A stretch of 64,000 nucleotides of DNA from Mangifera indica (lineage: Eukaryota; Streptophyta; Magnoliopsida; Sapindales; Anacardiaceae): contig NC_058140.1 in NCBI RefSeq assembly GCF_011075055.1, positions 16,245,945 to 16,309,944 on the forward strand, read 5' to 3'. The position numbers and the translations under genes were made by a program. Below, piece by piece: positions 50,956 to 63,581 of this stretch. Within the stretch, counting starts at the first letter, position 1. Each line of letters begins with the position of its first letter. Below the pieces are notes generated by a model. That model made no database searches. It saw only the letters and a program-made list of their open reading frames with translations, and had not been told where the DNA came from.

Positions 50956-53900
50956 TCACTCATTCCGGATGGAGAAATATTTGTCCCATAGCACTGGAGA
51001 TTTTGAGATTTCACTCATAAGGCTCTTGAATTTAAGGCTGCAGTCTCCTCCACTGCAAAACAAGAAACATACACAACAAATTTATGTTATGTGGATTGGA
51101 TGAGCTCAAAGCAGTCAAGCAAACTTGTCCACAGTCGTGCCACTTTCAGTTAACATCACTGTAATGGACTGAAACTAGGTCATTCTATGCACTATTCAAT
51201 CTTATTGGCAAATTTTTGTTTTCATATAGGCTTAACAGAAACACATGCTGAATTCAGACATTAAAACTAACCTTATTCTATTCAGGGATGCAATTGCTCT
51301 AAGGGCACTACGAATCATGTCTTCGTTACGATCTACTTCTTGCTTGACAGCATCTTGCTTTGGCTTAAAATTGATAGTCTTTTGGAGGGGATCCACCAAT
51401 GAGTCCAACACTGAATTCGAAGAGTAATACACGAGATTAAATATAGTTTGTTCATTTGAGTCTCAGAAATTTATAACAAATTCAGTATGTACAACTAGTT
51501 ACATCACTAACCTGCTAATACAGCAGATGGACATTTATCAGCAAGCTTAGAAAGAATAAGATGGCAAGGCATTTTAACATCATAATGATCTGGAGTAAAA
51601 GCAAGAAATCAAATCAAATCAAAGCTAATAAAATCCATAATCCCATTCAATTAATGTGTAATATAAATGTCATTAAGGAGCAATGGGAGTTGAAGGATTC
51701 ACTCAACAATTTCATTCTGTCCAACACTTACCATCAAGACCAGATTTTAGGTAAGGTACAATGAAAGATGAAGGGTTCACTTGATCAAGACAACTGTCCA
51801 GCAATGTGTCTACACATTCAAAGGCAGCTTTCCTCAATTCAAGTCCATCATCTACAGTGTGCTTGAAAGGACCAAGATCAACAGTTCTTATCAGCTCTTT
51901 CTGCACCAAGCCAAGAATATACAATAAGAAAATAAACCTAAAAATTTTTAAACAAAACATCTCAATTTTTATCAATGACTTCAAAATCCTTTGAGAAACC
52001 TTGTCATAAAAAATCTACCCTTCATGATAACAAAAATATATCTAGTACACAGCACAAAAAGAACCAACAATTAAGAGGGCTAAACAACAAACTTGAATCA
52101 ATTCTCAACTTACCTTAACAATTGTTTGATCATAAAGAAGGGGAAGCAGTTCCGGAAGAAGTCCCTTAATGAGATTAGGCTTATTGTGAGCAAATGTACT
52201 CAAGGCCAACACAGCTGCACGCCTGACATGCTGCACATCCATACATATTATGCAAGTGACAATAAGGTTCTAAACCTCAACTCACTACAAAACAAAAATT
52301 TTATATTTTTGCATAAGAGAAAATAACATTTTAAAGTTACCCTGTCTTGATCTTTAATGAGCATAAGGAATGATGCAATTTCAGGGTATATAATCTCATC
52401 AATCTTCTCTTGTCTCTCCACTATAGAATATTTTACTGCAATGACAACTGTAGCTCTAGTAAATGCTGCTGGACTAGCCGTTCTCACCTACAGAAAATAA
52501 GGAAAAAGAACAAAGAAAAAAACTCTATCAAATGCCCATGCTACATATGATTAAGAGAGAGCTAAAAGTCCTCTTGATTTGGAATACTCGGATACCTTCA
52601 ATGCAGGAACAAGTTTTACTGGTTCAATAAGTGCAATTTTACCCAAGCACTCAGCTACTACATTACGAACACCCTCTTCATCACTTTCACAATGGTTAAA
52701 TAATAATTTAAGTATTTTCTCAACACTAGACTCCTGGAACTCTGCTTTGTCTACAGATTGTCTGACAATAACCTGCATAAAGGAAATTTAGAAATTAAAA
52801 CACAAATTTCAGTAGGAAAAATGCATCCATGTCAAATAGAGTCCTAGTTAATGAAGCCATACCTCCTTGAGGGAATGAAGTAAGAGATATTGTTTCTTCT
52901 GTTGATTATCAATCTGGTCCAAGATAAATGGTAAAAATTTGGATAAATTCCCAACAGCAATGTTCCCAAGAGCATAAGAAGCAGCAGACTTTATCTCTTC
53001 AAATGGAGACTGGAAGGACTCAATAATAATAGTTTCTATGAGTGCATGCGAGCTCAGATCTTTTCTTCTTCCAATCTCACCCAGACATAGTAATGAAAGG
53101 TGCTGCGTAGCCTGGAAAGCAAAGGTAAATGCAATTACCAGAAGTACACTACAGGATATTTGACTGGTATAGAATTGGAGAATCATATCAAATTGATATG
53201 AAATTTGAAAGAAAATCATCAACCGTTCCTAATGATATTACGACCACAATGATGCAGTATTAAGTCTATCTCATTCAGTAAAACATAGCCAAACATGACC
53301 GTTCTATCTGCAACTCCCTCTCAGGTATGCCATTAATGCAAATAAGACATCAATAAAAATTTCAAAATATTTACTTGAGAATAAACTTACTGAATTTGTG
53401 CTGCTGTCATCTTTAAGGATGCCAGTAAGCATTTTCACAGTTATTGAGCATTTCTGATCACCAGCAGCCAGGCAGAGAACAGCCACACACTGGGCTATAG
53501 AATAAAGAGCTTGTTTTGCAACCCCACCAGACTGAGGAGAAGGTTTAGCACTTGAAAGAAGAGATTCCAACAAAACATCAAAACTTGTATTTGCAGAATA
53601 GACTAAGGCAGCAAAAAAGCTTTGTAAAGCCTGCAATATCAACCAAACAAAGATTAGTGAACTTGAATAATTCAAGTCAATTAAGATATAGAAACCCAGT
53701 TATATCACAGTTAGTACCACAAGGGCTTGACCCTGCAGCAAAGAGCTTTTAATTAATGCTAGAGCCTGAGGAAGAACTTTATTCCTAACAGCTAAACCAA
53801 CATTCGGGCTTGACCTCTTGTCAGCCATTAAAGTGCAGCAAAGCTCCAAGGCAAGAGCAGTCATATGCAAGTCTGAATCACTGCAATAAAAGCAAATCAA

Positions 53901-56900
53901 TATAACTATAGCTAAGGAACTTAGAACAAAGCAGTCAACCATGTCAAATTTTCAGACGAGTCCAAACTAGAAGTAAAAACCTTATCAGTGTTGACAATTC
54001 TATTATAATAACTTCATAAGCAGATGCACCAATTTTGTCACCATAAGCTACAATTAGAGAATTCAATGTCCCCAGTGTTGCCTGCCTCAGTGCTCGATTA
54101 GCCTATTGCCCAAGTTAATAAAGAAGTCAGTATTTTTCTAGACATGTCTTCAATTCAACAGCAAATAAAAAAACTTCACTACCTTTCGCAGGAATGTCGT
54201 CAACTCTGTGATTACATTCTCCAAAACACATGAGAGATCTAAGTGAAGCAGTGAAGCAGCAATGACAGCAAATGCCTGGATTCAAAACTAAGGTTGTAAG
54301 TAAGCAAATCCTCAAAGACTATTAGATGCATCCATCAACAGATCCTATTATCAAATTTAATATCCCAAAAACCTAAATTGAAGGAATTTTTATTTTATGA
54401 ATTAAAATACAATATAATGCAATACGCTAAATGCACAATGTGCACTATGTATCCAAGAAAGAAACTAAAAGTTTTCAGCCATTCAAGATGACACTTTTGA
54501 CTCATTAATGAAAAACAACAAGCTGTACAACAGAGCTCGAAACCCTAAACTCAGTTCTACTTAACCCAAGAAAAAATGTAAACTAATTTGGATCAGGCAG
54601 CTTATAACTTAGCAGACTGAAAATATACACCCACACACAATTTAGACCTTGTGAATGGATGGAGGTGGTGACAACAAAGCAACTCACACAAATATCTAAT
54701 AACGAGATACAAGAGTTCCAACAACACAATCATAACAGTAATTTATATTTCAACAGACCAACCTTTACAGCTGTAAGCCTGGTAATCTCATTTCCCATGC
54801 GGTCAACAAGTACAGGTAGACATGAAGGTAGTTCTGCAGTAAGGTTATCACCAAATGTTGAGATGACAAGTCCCATGCAAGTAATAGCACACTCCTTAAC
54901 CTCCTGGAAAAAGGAAAGCAAGAGATAATATAGGTAAACTCTAGACAAAAATATAAATCAACAATATACTTTAACCAAAGAAAAAGAAAAAACCAAAATA
55001 ACACAAAATTCTTCTGACCTGATCTTGATCTTGGTTTGTCAAGCGTGACATTATGGCATTATAAATAGGATGAACATAAGGTTTGAAATCAAAACCAAAG
55101 CTCTGCAGCACAAGTCATTCAAATAATTGAACAACATCCTAACGAATCTTGAAGTGCATAAGAATTACACCAATCTCACCTCAATACTAGGGCGGACGAC
55201 ACGGACAAGTTCTCCACATACTCTTAATGCCTCAGCTGTTACTTTGTAGTACCGCTCACCAACAGCAGATAAAACAGGGCTAGAAAGAGCCTGCAAGAAC
55301 ATCAGTCAAACACATTACATATGTTCAGTTATTTGTTTGAATCAATTATAAGCAAAGGCGATGGATTCCCTCCAAGTTGTCTTGTAACTTTCTTTAAAGT
55401 AAAGAGGAACGTTATTAAATGCAGATGAGTACCGAATGATCAAAGAAAATTTCACTTTTTAAAGGATTTACAGAAGGTCAAAACATTTGACATTCATGTA
55501 CTTAAGGTTCAACACAAGGTAGACTAAATAACAAACATGATCCCTATATTCCAAAACCCCTAGTTCAAAATTTATGCAACACAAAGTTTCAATCAGTCAT
55601 ATCTTTCTTTCCTTTTTGGTTCAAGTATGAACATAAGCATTTCTCTATTCTAATATATCTAACCACAACACCATACTCGGCTAAATTCATCAGAATTCAT
55701 CACACTAATTAAACACGAGACATTCTGTTGGTGCCCAGAAAGAAATCACATCAACACTACACCCCTCATGAACATACAACTCTTTCTTGTTCTAGGAAAG
55801 CAAGCATCTCTGCCAACCCCTACTGCCAAGGGTTAAAATCATAAGTTCACTAATGAAGCCTGGCCAACTTAGTTTTTTAGCACACTGGAGTAAACTACCT
55901 GAAAGGGACATTTTCCTTGAGTACCATGACTTCAGAAACCTTAGATGAACGAGTTTCGGATATGAGAGGTGAATGATAGAATAAGAAAAATTTAAAAAAA
56001 AAAAAATGTGCCCAAAAATAAACAATAAAGTGAAAAAAACAATTGAACTATCAAGTGTACCTTGATGTAGGGGTGGAAAACAGTAGGTGAATGTGAAGAC
56101 AAAACCAATCGTGTGAAAACAAGAGCTTCAATCTTCAAATTTGAAGTAGATGATTTGTCCTGGATAAAATATATACATGTATAGAGAAAAATCAAAGCAT
56201 CAGCATCTGAAATTAATTTACACTATAATTCAATTTCAACATATAACAATTTGACTCACATTTAGTGCCTTTTCAATTCCTGGAATCAGTGATCCAATGT
56301 GGTCTGCAAGGCAGTCGGGCAAGACAACCACAAGTTCTCTCAAAACAGAGAATGCACCAACCTGCAGAGACATGATATATAGAATTATATTGAATACATT
56401 ACCAATAACACCCAAGATATCTGCAACACTTACCTTTGTCTTGATAGATTTCTCTCGTAGTTGCCTATTTATAGATTTAACAATCTTTGGAACTTCTTGC
56501 TTCAATAACCATCTTGGGCTGCACAATGTTAGCATTCACAATGATATATCAATAGTGTCAATATAACAGTTATAATTATATTACAATATGCCCAACGAAG
56601 ATCAATAAAGGAAATGCATTCTGCAGACCTCGAAAGTACAGCTAAAAGGTGTTGATATGCAACAATTAATCATTTTTTCTAAAAATCCATGGTGGCTATG
56701 AGGCATATTATTTTAATCGGCATTCCCAATGAACCATAAACCTCTAAAATATCAGTCAGAAAGGAATGGTTTTTAAAGATCCACAATCAACACTCAGTAC
56801 ATTTGAAAGAGGCACATAAAAAATTGTAGCAGGTGATATGACTTTGTAGAATTGAAATTCAGAAGCTCAAAATCATATGCAGGTATATAAAATCTTGGGC

Positions 56901-59900
56901 AAACCATGTACAGAAAAGCATCAATTAACAATAACACTGGCATTTTAAGTACAAACAGTACTCACCTCCCTTCATCCGTGTCAATCTGCCCTTTTGTAAC
57001 ATTACCAGTTTGACGCAGCAACTCAATAAATGTATTGAATACATCCATCTGCAGAAAAATAACATAAGATAAAATCCAAAGGTAACAAAATATCTATAGA
57101 CAATTAATTCTTCTAGATCACCTTGACATTCTCTTCCCTTTCTTTAAATCTATCAATCAATTTTGGACATGCCTGCACAATCAAAGAACTACAATGTTAA
57201 AAAGTTTTCCTCAAAAAAAAAAAAAAAAAACATAGCAAAATTTCAAAAAAAGGTTGAAACAAATATGTTGGACCACCACATTAGTTCAAATAAACAATGT
57301 TTTTGTCCCCAAACTGGAACTTAACTGGGTCAAAGGCCCGGTCCAGGAAAAACCCAGACCAACTAGTTGGACTGGCGGTAAAACCAAGAAAGCAATACTA
57401 TTTAATATAAATATTTATAATATACCACAAGTTTCATTTGTGGTTTGATGGTTCGGGTCCCAGCATTTGTGTAATTATTGGTTTTTTCATTATCTGTTTT
57501 TTTGTATTTGTTTTCTTCATTTCAGTCACCACCAGAGTCCTCTCTCTCTCTCTCTCAGTCTCACAATTGCATCTCTTCTCAACTCAATCTCCTCTCACTC
57601 TTGTCTTTCTTCAATTCGACCTCCTCTTCTCATTCTCAACTCGCACCATTCTCTTCTTAATAAGCTAAAACAAGACTAGAAAGAAACTACAAAAGAAATT
57701 GGATTTCTTCTTCATTCCATTTCCAGAAACAAAGCTAATTCTGATTGACAAATATGGAAGAGTTAAAGCTTTAGAGTTTAGATGAAGAAATTAGGAATAA
57801 GAGATTTCACTTTTTAGTTTAGAAATTGGGAATTGGGAAGAACAGTGTCGTTTAATTTTTTTTTTTAAACATAATTTTTGTGTACGCTCTACACTTGGCC
57901 TGCTTTTGATTTGCGAACTGGTGCAAAATCACTGGTTCAACCACGGGTTGGAGCAGTTCAAAGGCTCAAACAGTTTTTTCTTTGATCCTCCCACAAAGCC
58001 TTCTGAGTACCGGTAGGACTGGTCCGACAAGCCAGTCCGATTTGGTTTTCAAAATCATACAAATAAACCCTAAACTAGCCCATAATTCATCTTTAGATTC
58101 AAGAAAATCATGGGGACCTCTCAGAAACCTTACAGAAACCAAAATTTTTTTTTTCAAGTCTATTACTTGTTACCAAAACCCTACAGTTACAATCTTATAC
58201 TCAAATCCATTCAAGGAAAATGGAAAATCTAATTATTAGTGCATGGCAGATTCATTTTCATCACCCAAATATATAAATTCCAAAATATTGTCACAGATAT
58301 ACCTCATCATATAACTTTGACAAAATCTCAGGACGAGATACAATAAGGGCTGCCAAGCATTTAGCTGCTGCTCTTCGAACTTTCCAGCTGACATCTTCAT
58401 CGTCTGTGTATTCATTTGCACTCTCACTGAAAAAAAGATAGGAATAAGCAACAAGTCTATCATGCAAAAAAGAATTATGTTTAGACACAACAAAAACATA
58501 CTCATCTTCCTCCTCCTCATGACTCTCATCATCAGTGTCTTCCTCCATATTATCAGTAAAGTTTGGGTCATAACTTAGATATTCCAAAGTAAGATGAAGA
58601 ATTTCATCACAATAGGAAGCAATATCTCTTGGACATCTGAGAAGAAAACTTTCTAGTGCCTGCATGCAGAAGTTAACAGATATAAAAGGCTTTAAAAAAT
58701 TGGCACAGCAAAAAGAGAAGCATGCATGATAAAAAATCAAATGAATTATTTCCCTTCCCTCCCACACATAGAAAACATATAGGAGAAAGAAAGAACCTGC
58801 ATGCTATATTCACGAAGCTCTTCATCGTTCTCTGATGCACTCGTGCAATAATCAATCAGCACTGGCACGGTGTCTCCAAGATGAGGTCCAAAACGATATC
58901 CAACAGCACGACTAAAATACCAATGTCATAATTTGTTAAATACGCAGATTTAACTTTCATGAAAAAGCAGAAAACAATTCCATCTCTATTGATTTACATT
59001 CCAACAAAAATGGTTCAATGTGTAACCTTTTTACTTCATCAACTTTCATCCACTTCTTTCAAAATATAAAATCACAAGGATATAAATGCACACTGTAAAA
59101 ACAAAAATGAAGATTACCTTAAGGCACCAATCATTTGAATGTTTGTACGAATCATATCAGTTTTTGAGCTCTTTCGTCTTAAATTACAAACAACATCAAC
59201 TGTTGCCTTCGCCAACAGATCATCTGACAAGCTTGATGCAAGAGATGCTGGAGACCAAAGATATTGTTCAGGTAATCTATCTATTTTACTACACAAATAG
59301 TTCAAACTTCAATATAAAAAACTATATTGAAAATGGATTTCACACATTATCCAAAAATGAAATTGGTCAAAAGGTCATTAATCTTACCAATGCATGAAAC
59401 TGTCTTCTTTCTGATACTGGCTTGATTGGAATTCAATTGAGTCAAAAGTGCATTTAATAGCACCTCATGATCACTAGCCATTAGACTTCCGAATTTATGC
59501 AGGACATCGCATAATATATCAAGACATTCACATTTTATCTCTGTACTCTTGTCCTAGAGACCCAAAAAAAATCAATCAGATAAACATACAAGAAAAATAA
59601 TAATCATGGGTATATTCTCATTCTTGTTTCCAAGATATATCCATTCCTTAAACATTATAAATCAACGCAGAGTAAAGTTTCTATGGTAAATCCTCTATCT
59701 ATAAATCAACGCAGTTGAATATTGTCCATGATAACATTCTCTCAAGATACAAGATCCTGACAGTGAACAAAAAAGATAATCAGGAGAAGTGCCCTTAACA
59801 GTTTGGTGGTAATAATTTACAGACAAGATCCTTCCAATGAAATTAGCAGCTATGTTATTGACAGCTAAATCATTCTAAATGTCCCCTTTGTAATAACATA

Positions 59901-60622
59901 CACACTCTTTTTATCAAAGTTCCCTAAATTTTTCAAGCAAATAGGCAGTGATAAGCTCTTTTTTAGGAACTCACCAGGGCAGTTATTCCTCTTGTCAACT
60001 CTGGAGTTAGTGAAGTATGAATAGATTGAGCCAGAGAAGGAGTAGTCACTTCAGAGATAATTGTCTTCAAAGCTATGCTTGCAATGTCACGATGTTGATC
60101 TTTCCCATTCAGCAACTTGTAGCATAACTTCTCAGTCATCTCAACAACTCGTGGCTCACTAATCTTTTTAACCAGTGGAGCAAGACTGCAAAACAACAGT
60201 ATGCAAGCAATAACAAACTATACTCTCTCCCTATGATTCTTCCCTCAAGAAAAAATGTAACAAACAAACCAAACATGTCAAACAACACAATCCATAATTA
60301 AATGGCATACCATTTGACAGCCAATCCAGAAACATCGCCAGCAACATCATCAAGCTGCTGAACAACAATATTTGAGAGCTTAACCTCAAGATCAGAATCA
60401 GCCTTAAAACTCTCCTTATTTAATTCATTCAGCAAATCAGATGTTGCCATGTATCTGTAATCTTTATCTTTACCAGTAATCTACACACAACCAAATAAGG
60501 GTCAAAAAACAGAACTAAAATACACAAAATCAATTAAATAATCAAAAATCACAAAATCAACAACAATAATTATAATAATGAAATACCTTTTCAAGAATCC
60601 CAGTCATCTGTAAATTCGCCAT
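50956..60622 (-). CDS. CAND1: CAND1, cullin-associated NEDD8-dissociated protein
   Basis: Twenty-eight coding exons from 60622 down to 50956: 60622-60587, 60480-60311, 60185-59975, 59553-59388, 59247-59118, 58911-58797, 58659-58502, 58426-58303, 57172-57122, 57048-56966, 56518-56434, 56361-56260, 56159-56061, 55290-55180, 55102-55019, 54903-54763, 54275-54183, 54102-53981, 53880-53718, 53630-53391, 53111-52863, 52772-52596, 52487-52341, 52230-52114, 51900-51732, 51589-51512, 51410-51272 and 51052-50956. They sum to 1218 aa; Arabidopsis CAND1 has 1219. The protein is a HEAT-repeat solenoid starting MANLQMTGILEKITGKDKDY and ending SPVLWDKYFSIRNE. An acidic loop (MEEDTDDESHEEEED) lies at about 315-345. 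CAND1 wraps unneddylated CUL1-RBX1 and exchanges SCF substrate receptors; plant mutants are auxin resistant. A leader intron (60660-61121) precedes the start. Confidence 0.97.
57173..58302 (-). other. Large CAND1 intron 8 with probable insertion
   Basis: At 1130 bp this is the largest intron of the gene. Most of it (about 57240-58150) looks unlike neighbouring introns: a CT microsatellite at 57539-57557, and GC-richer phrases such as AAAGGCCCGGTCCAGG and ACTGGTCCGACAAGCCAGTCC that resemble degenerate plant transposon sequence. No coding frame is convincing. Splice sites at both ends are intact and the reading frame is unaffected. Confidence 0.45.
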
Positions 60623-61200
60623 ATTGGTGAAAATTGGCAATGCTACCTTATATCACAATCTAAACAGAAAATTCAGAAACAATGTAAACCTTAGCTACAT
60701 AATCAGAAGACCAACGATAATCTATAAAAACAAAAACAAAACCAAAATATGAAGGTAACATGGATGCATAAATTAAAACCCACAAAGAAAAAAAAAAACC
60801 CTCAGAATCCAAATTCTTTCACGAAATCAATAAATAATCCTGCACTACAAAATCCTAACAAACTTCAAAAAATCAAAACTTTGAATATAAAAAAAGGCCA
60901 AAAATCAGCTGCTAAAACTCCCCTTCTAGATACACATTATAGTGTTACGCATAAAACAGTAAATAGAATAATCTAAACAAATATAAGAAAAGTTTCAGAA
61001 AGTTAACCCTAGCGATTGAGGGAGACAAAAGATAAAGTCACAGTGAAATCGAGCCAGAAAACGAGTAGAAAATGACAACGGATTAGAAGAGAATTGATCG
61101 ACGGTGAAAAGAGAAACGTACCGAAAGAGAGCTTGGTATTGGGTTCACTCTCACTCTCTTTTACTCAAATGACGCTTGAGTTTATTGAGGACTTTAGCTC
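60623..61200 (-). promoter_or_regulatory. CAND1 5'UTR with leader intron
   Basis: The start-codon exon reaches 60659, where a TGTTTAG acceptor is seen. A donor CTTTCG|GTACGT at 61122/61121 gives a 462-bp leader intron and a first non-coding exon upstream to about 61180. The transcription start is inferred. Confidence 0.5.
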
Positions 61201-61261
61201 TGCTTGGTTTGCTTTTTATTATTATTATTATTTAAAAAAAAAAAATTTTTAGCAATGCAAT

Positions 61262-61415
61262 GTGAATTTATTTTTTTATACACAATTTATATACATAATA
61301 ATATATAATTATATAATTAAATAATTTTAAAATATATATCATCATATGATAAAAAAAAATTTAATCACATGATAATATTTTATCTATATATATAAATTGT
61401 GTATCAAAAATATAT
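61262..61415. mobile_element. Short hairpin MITE copy
   Basis: The ends are inverted (TATACACAATTTATATACA on the left; TATATATAAATTGTGTATCA on the right), with a core of TAATCACATGATAATATTTT type. Same family layout as 16150, 31682 and 35215. It lies just upstream of the CAND1 first exon. Confidence 0.6.
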
Positions 61416-61803
61416 ATATATAATTTTATTGTTTTTTTTATGTTTTTTTCTTTTCTTCTTCTCCTTAGATGGGGAGAATTGGGACTCGGGGCACGTGAGT
61501 CGTGTCCGGTGGGGTGTCTTGTGTTTTTAAGGTTTTGGGATACTAACAATTTAGTCCCTGCGATGATTAGCGCTAAATGCCATTCTCATGAAAATTTTAA
61601 GATACTTTTGGTCCCCAAGGTAGGGGCTGCTAATATCATGGACTAAAATGTCAATGAAAATTTTCAAGCGATGCCTTAGTCCCTGATTGAGGTTTGGTAC
61701 AAACAAATTTTTTTTTTTAAATATATAGATTATTTAATGATATTTATTTGTACATATAATTATATTTTTATTAATAACATATTTTTATATGTGAAAATCA
61801 TAA

Positions 61804-62266
61804 GGGGTCGTTTGGTTCAATATTTTAAGATTATCTTAATAATTTATCTTTTATTTCCTTGTTTGGTTTATCAATAATAAAAGATTACTGTAATCTTCTA
61901 TTATTAATGCTAACGTGACAAGTAATATAGGTGGTAATCTGATTACCACCTTCACTTTAGGTATTTAAAGATTATCAAGGTAATCTTGATTTTGTTATAA
62001 TTATATTATTATTTATTAATTTACAAAAATAAATTTATTTTTAATTAATATGAAAAATATTTAAAAATAATTATATTCAAGGACATTTAAGTAAAATAAT
62101 TTACTAATAATTTTTTATTAATTTTAACTAAACACAATAATTATTTATACCTATCAAATTTTATCAAACATAGTAGTTATTTATATCCAATAATCTTTTA
62201 AGTAATCTATCTTCAAAATAATCTTTTTATTTTAATAATAAAACATTATCCAAACCAAACGCCTTT
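61804..62266. mobile_element. MITE with TAA target duplication (PIF/Harbinger-like)
   Basis: A 463-bp element with terminal inverted repeats GGGGTCGTTTGG (left) and CCAAACGCCTTT (right), flanked by TAA at 61801-61803 and 62267-62269. A 3-bp TWA target duplication and such termini fit Tourist-like MITEs mobilised by PIF/Harbinger transposases. It has no coding content. It is the cleanest copy of the family also seen at 1562-2545 and 12236-12665. Confidence 0.75.
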
Positions 62267-62269
62267 TAA

Positions 62270-63430
62270 GGGTTAACATATCCGTAATTAAGTTATTGGC
62301 ACTCTTTAATGGTCTAATTGGAAAATAGTTACATAATCACCAAATGTTGAACTCTTTATAAACAAATCGCAGCTTTTCAGTTAAATAGTTTCTTAACATA
62401 ATTTCCAATGAAATAACAAGCATGTTTAGGGTTAAATAAGAAGCATGCATCACTGATCGGAAACGTATGAGTTAATAGTACCATCATGTCAGCTTTCGGG
62501 AACCTATGGGTTGAAGGGACTTTCCCCAAACCCAAGGGGGTAAATTAATAATCGTAGAGATTTTGTTTATGCGGTTGATGTCTTCAAATGGCAATCCATC
62601 TGGCCAACTCGCAGTTTCAGACAAGACACAATACCCAAAACAAAGCTGCCTAAATTTTGTTTCGTAAGACTTATGCTTACGGGATTGGGCTCCTGATATG
62701 TCTTTTTTTCACATGTTGATTTGTAAAATACAAAAAAATAATTACAATTATTCATAATTAAACGAATAACTTTTCTATCAACATAATTCATTGAATCATA
62801 TAATATTCATTTAACAATCCAAAAATTTAATAATAACTAATTATAAGATGTGAATAACATGCACCATGTCATAATTGATTGATTGTATGTACTATCAAAG
62901 CCATCTTCAAATTGTCAAATACGAAACACTTCTTTACCTTTGTTACGTTGGAAAGTCTTCCAACCAGGGCACTCTCAAAAACAGCAGAGAATTTGTGATG
63001 TTGATTATATTAACAAAGCTGTCAAGAAATGAAATGGGTTAAAAGAAAACAACTCTCTTGAGTCTTCAATTAACTATGCTTATTATAATTTACATTTTTT
63101 GTGTAGAGAAAATTTTTACAACATCAAACATTGAATTAGTTACAAGCACAGGGATCTTGATTGAACCTCCAAACCACCCTGTCCAACCTTGCTGTTTCCC
63201 TGCAAGCAAAGGTTAATTTCGTCATAAATAATGTATCCAACCACAACTTAGCATTGTGGATGATATCGCCACAAAGAAAAATGAGAAGTGAAATTCTCAA
63301 ACAATTGAACGTATCTGCTCTCTACAGGGTTCATGTAAACCCGAAAAATTCTCTATAGGAATCTAACAAGGATGAGAAGTGGGGTCCATTGTGTTTCAGG
63401 ATCATTTTGTTGGGGATCATATTCTTTGGT
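62270..63430. other. Intergenic sequence left of the terminal gene
   Basis: No gene was recognised. The right part (about 63100-63580) probably contains the 3'UTR of the minus-strand gene that follows. Confidence 0.45.
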
Positions 63431-63581
63431 TCAATCAAAGCACTTTTGCTTTTTGAATGCTGTGACATTTTTTATTACTACCACACTTGTTTCATATGGC
63501 ATGAGTTCTAGTTGATAATCTCCACAAGTAATCAAGAATGCAAATTCTCTCCTCATATTGGCGACTTTATCAGACAACATA

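Noticed and set aside
57438..57679. Overlapping open frames in CAND1 intron 8
   Set aside because: They read through Phe/Ser/Leu-rich low-complexity DNA and a CT repeat in three frames at once.
57982..58157. Protein-like minus-strand frame (GPVLPVLRRLCGRIKEKTV) in CAND1 intron 8
   Set aside because: No in-phase splice joins it to CAND1, and the flanking exons already join seamlessly; taken as intronic insertion sequence.
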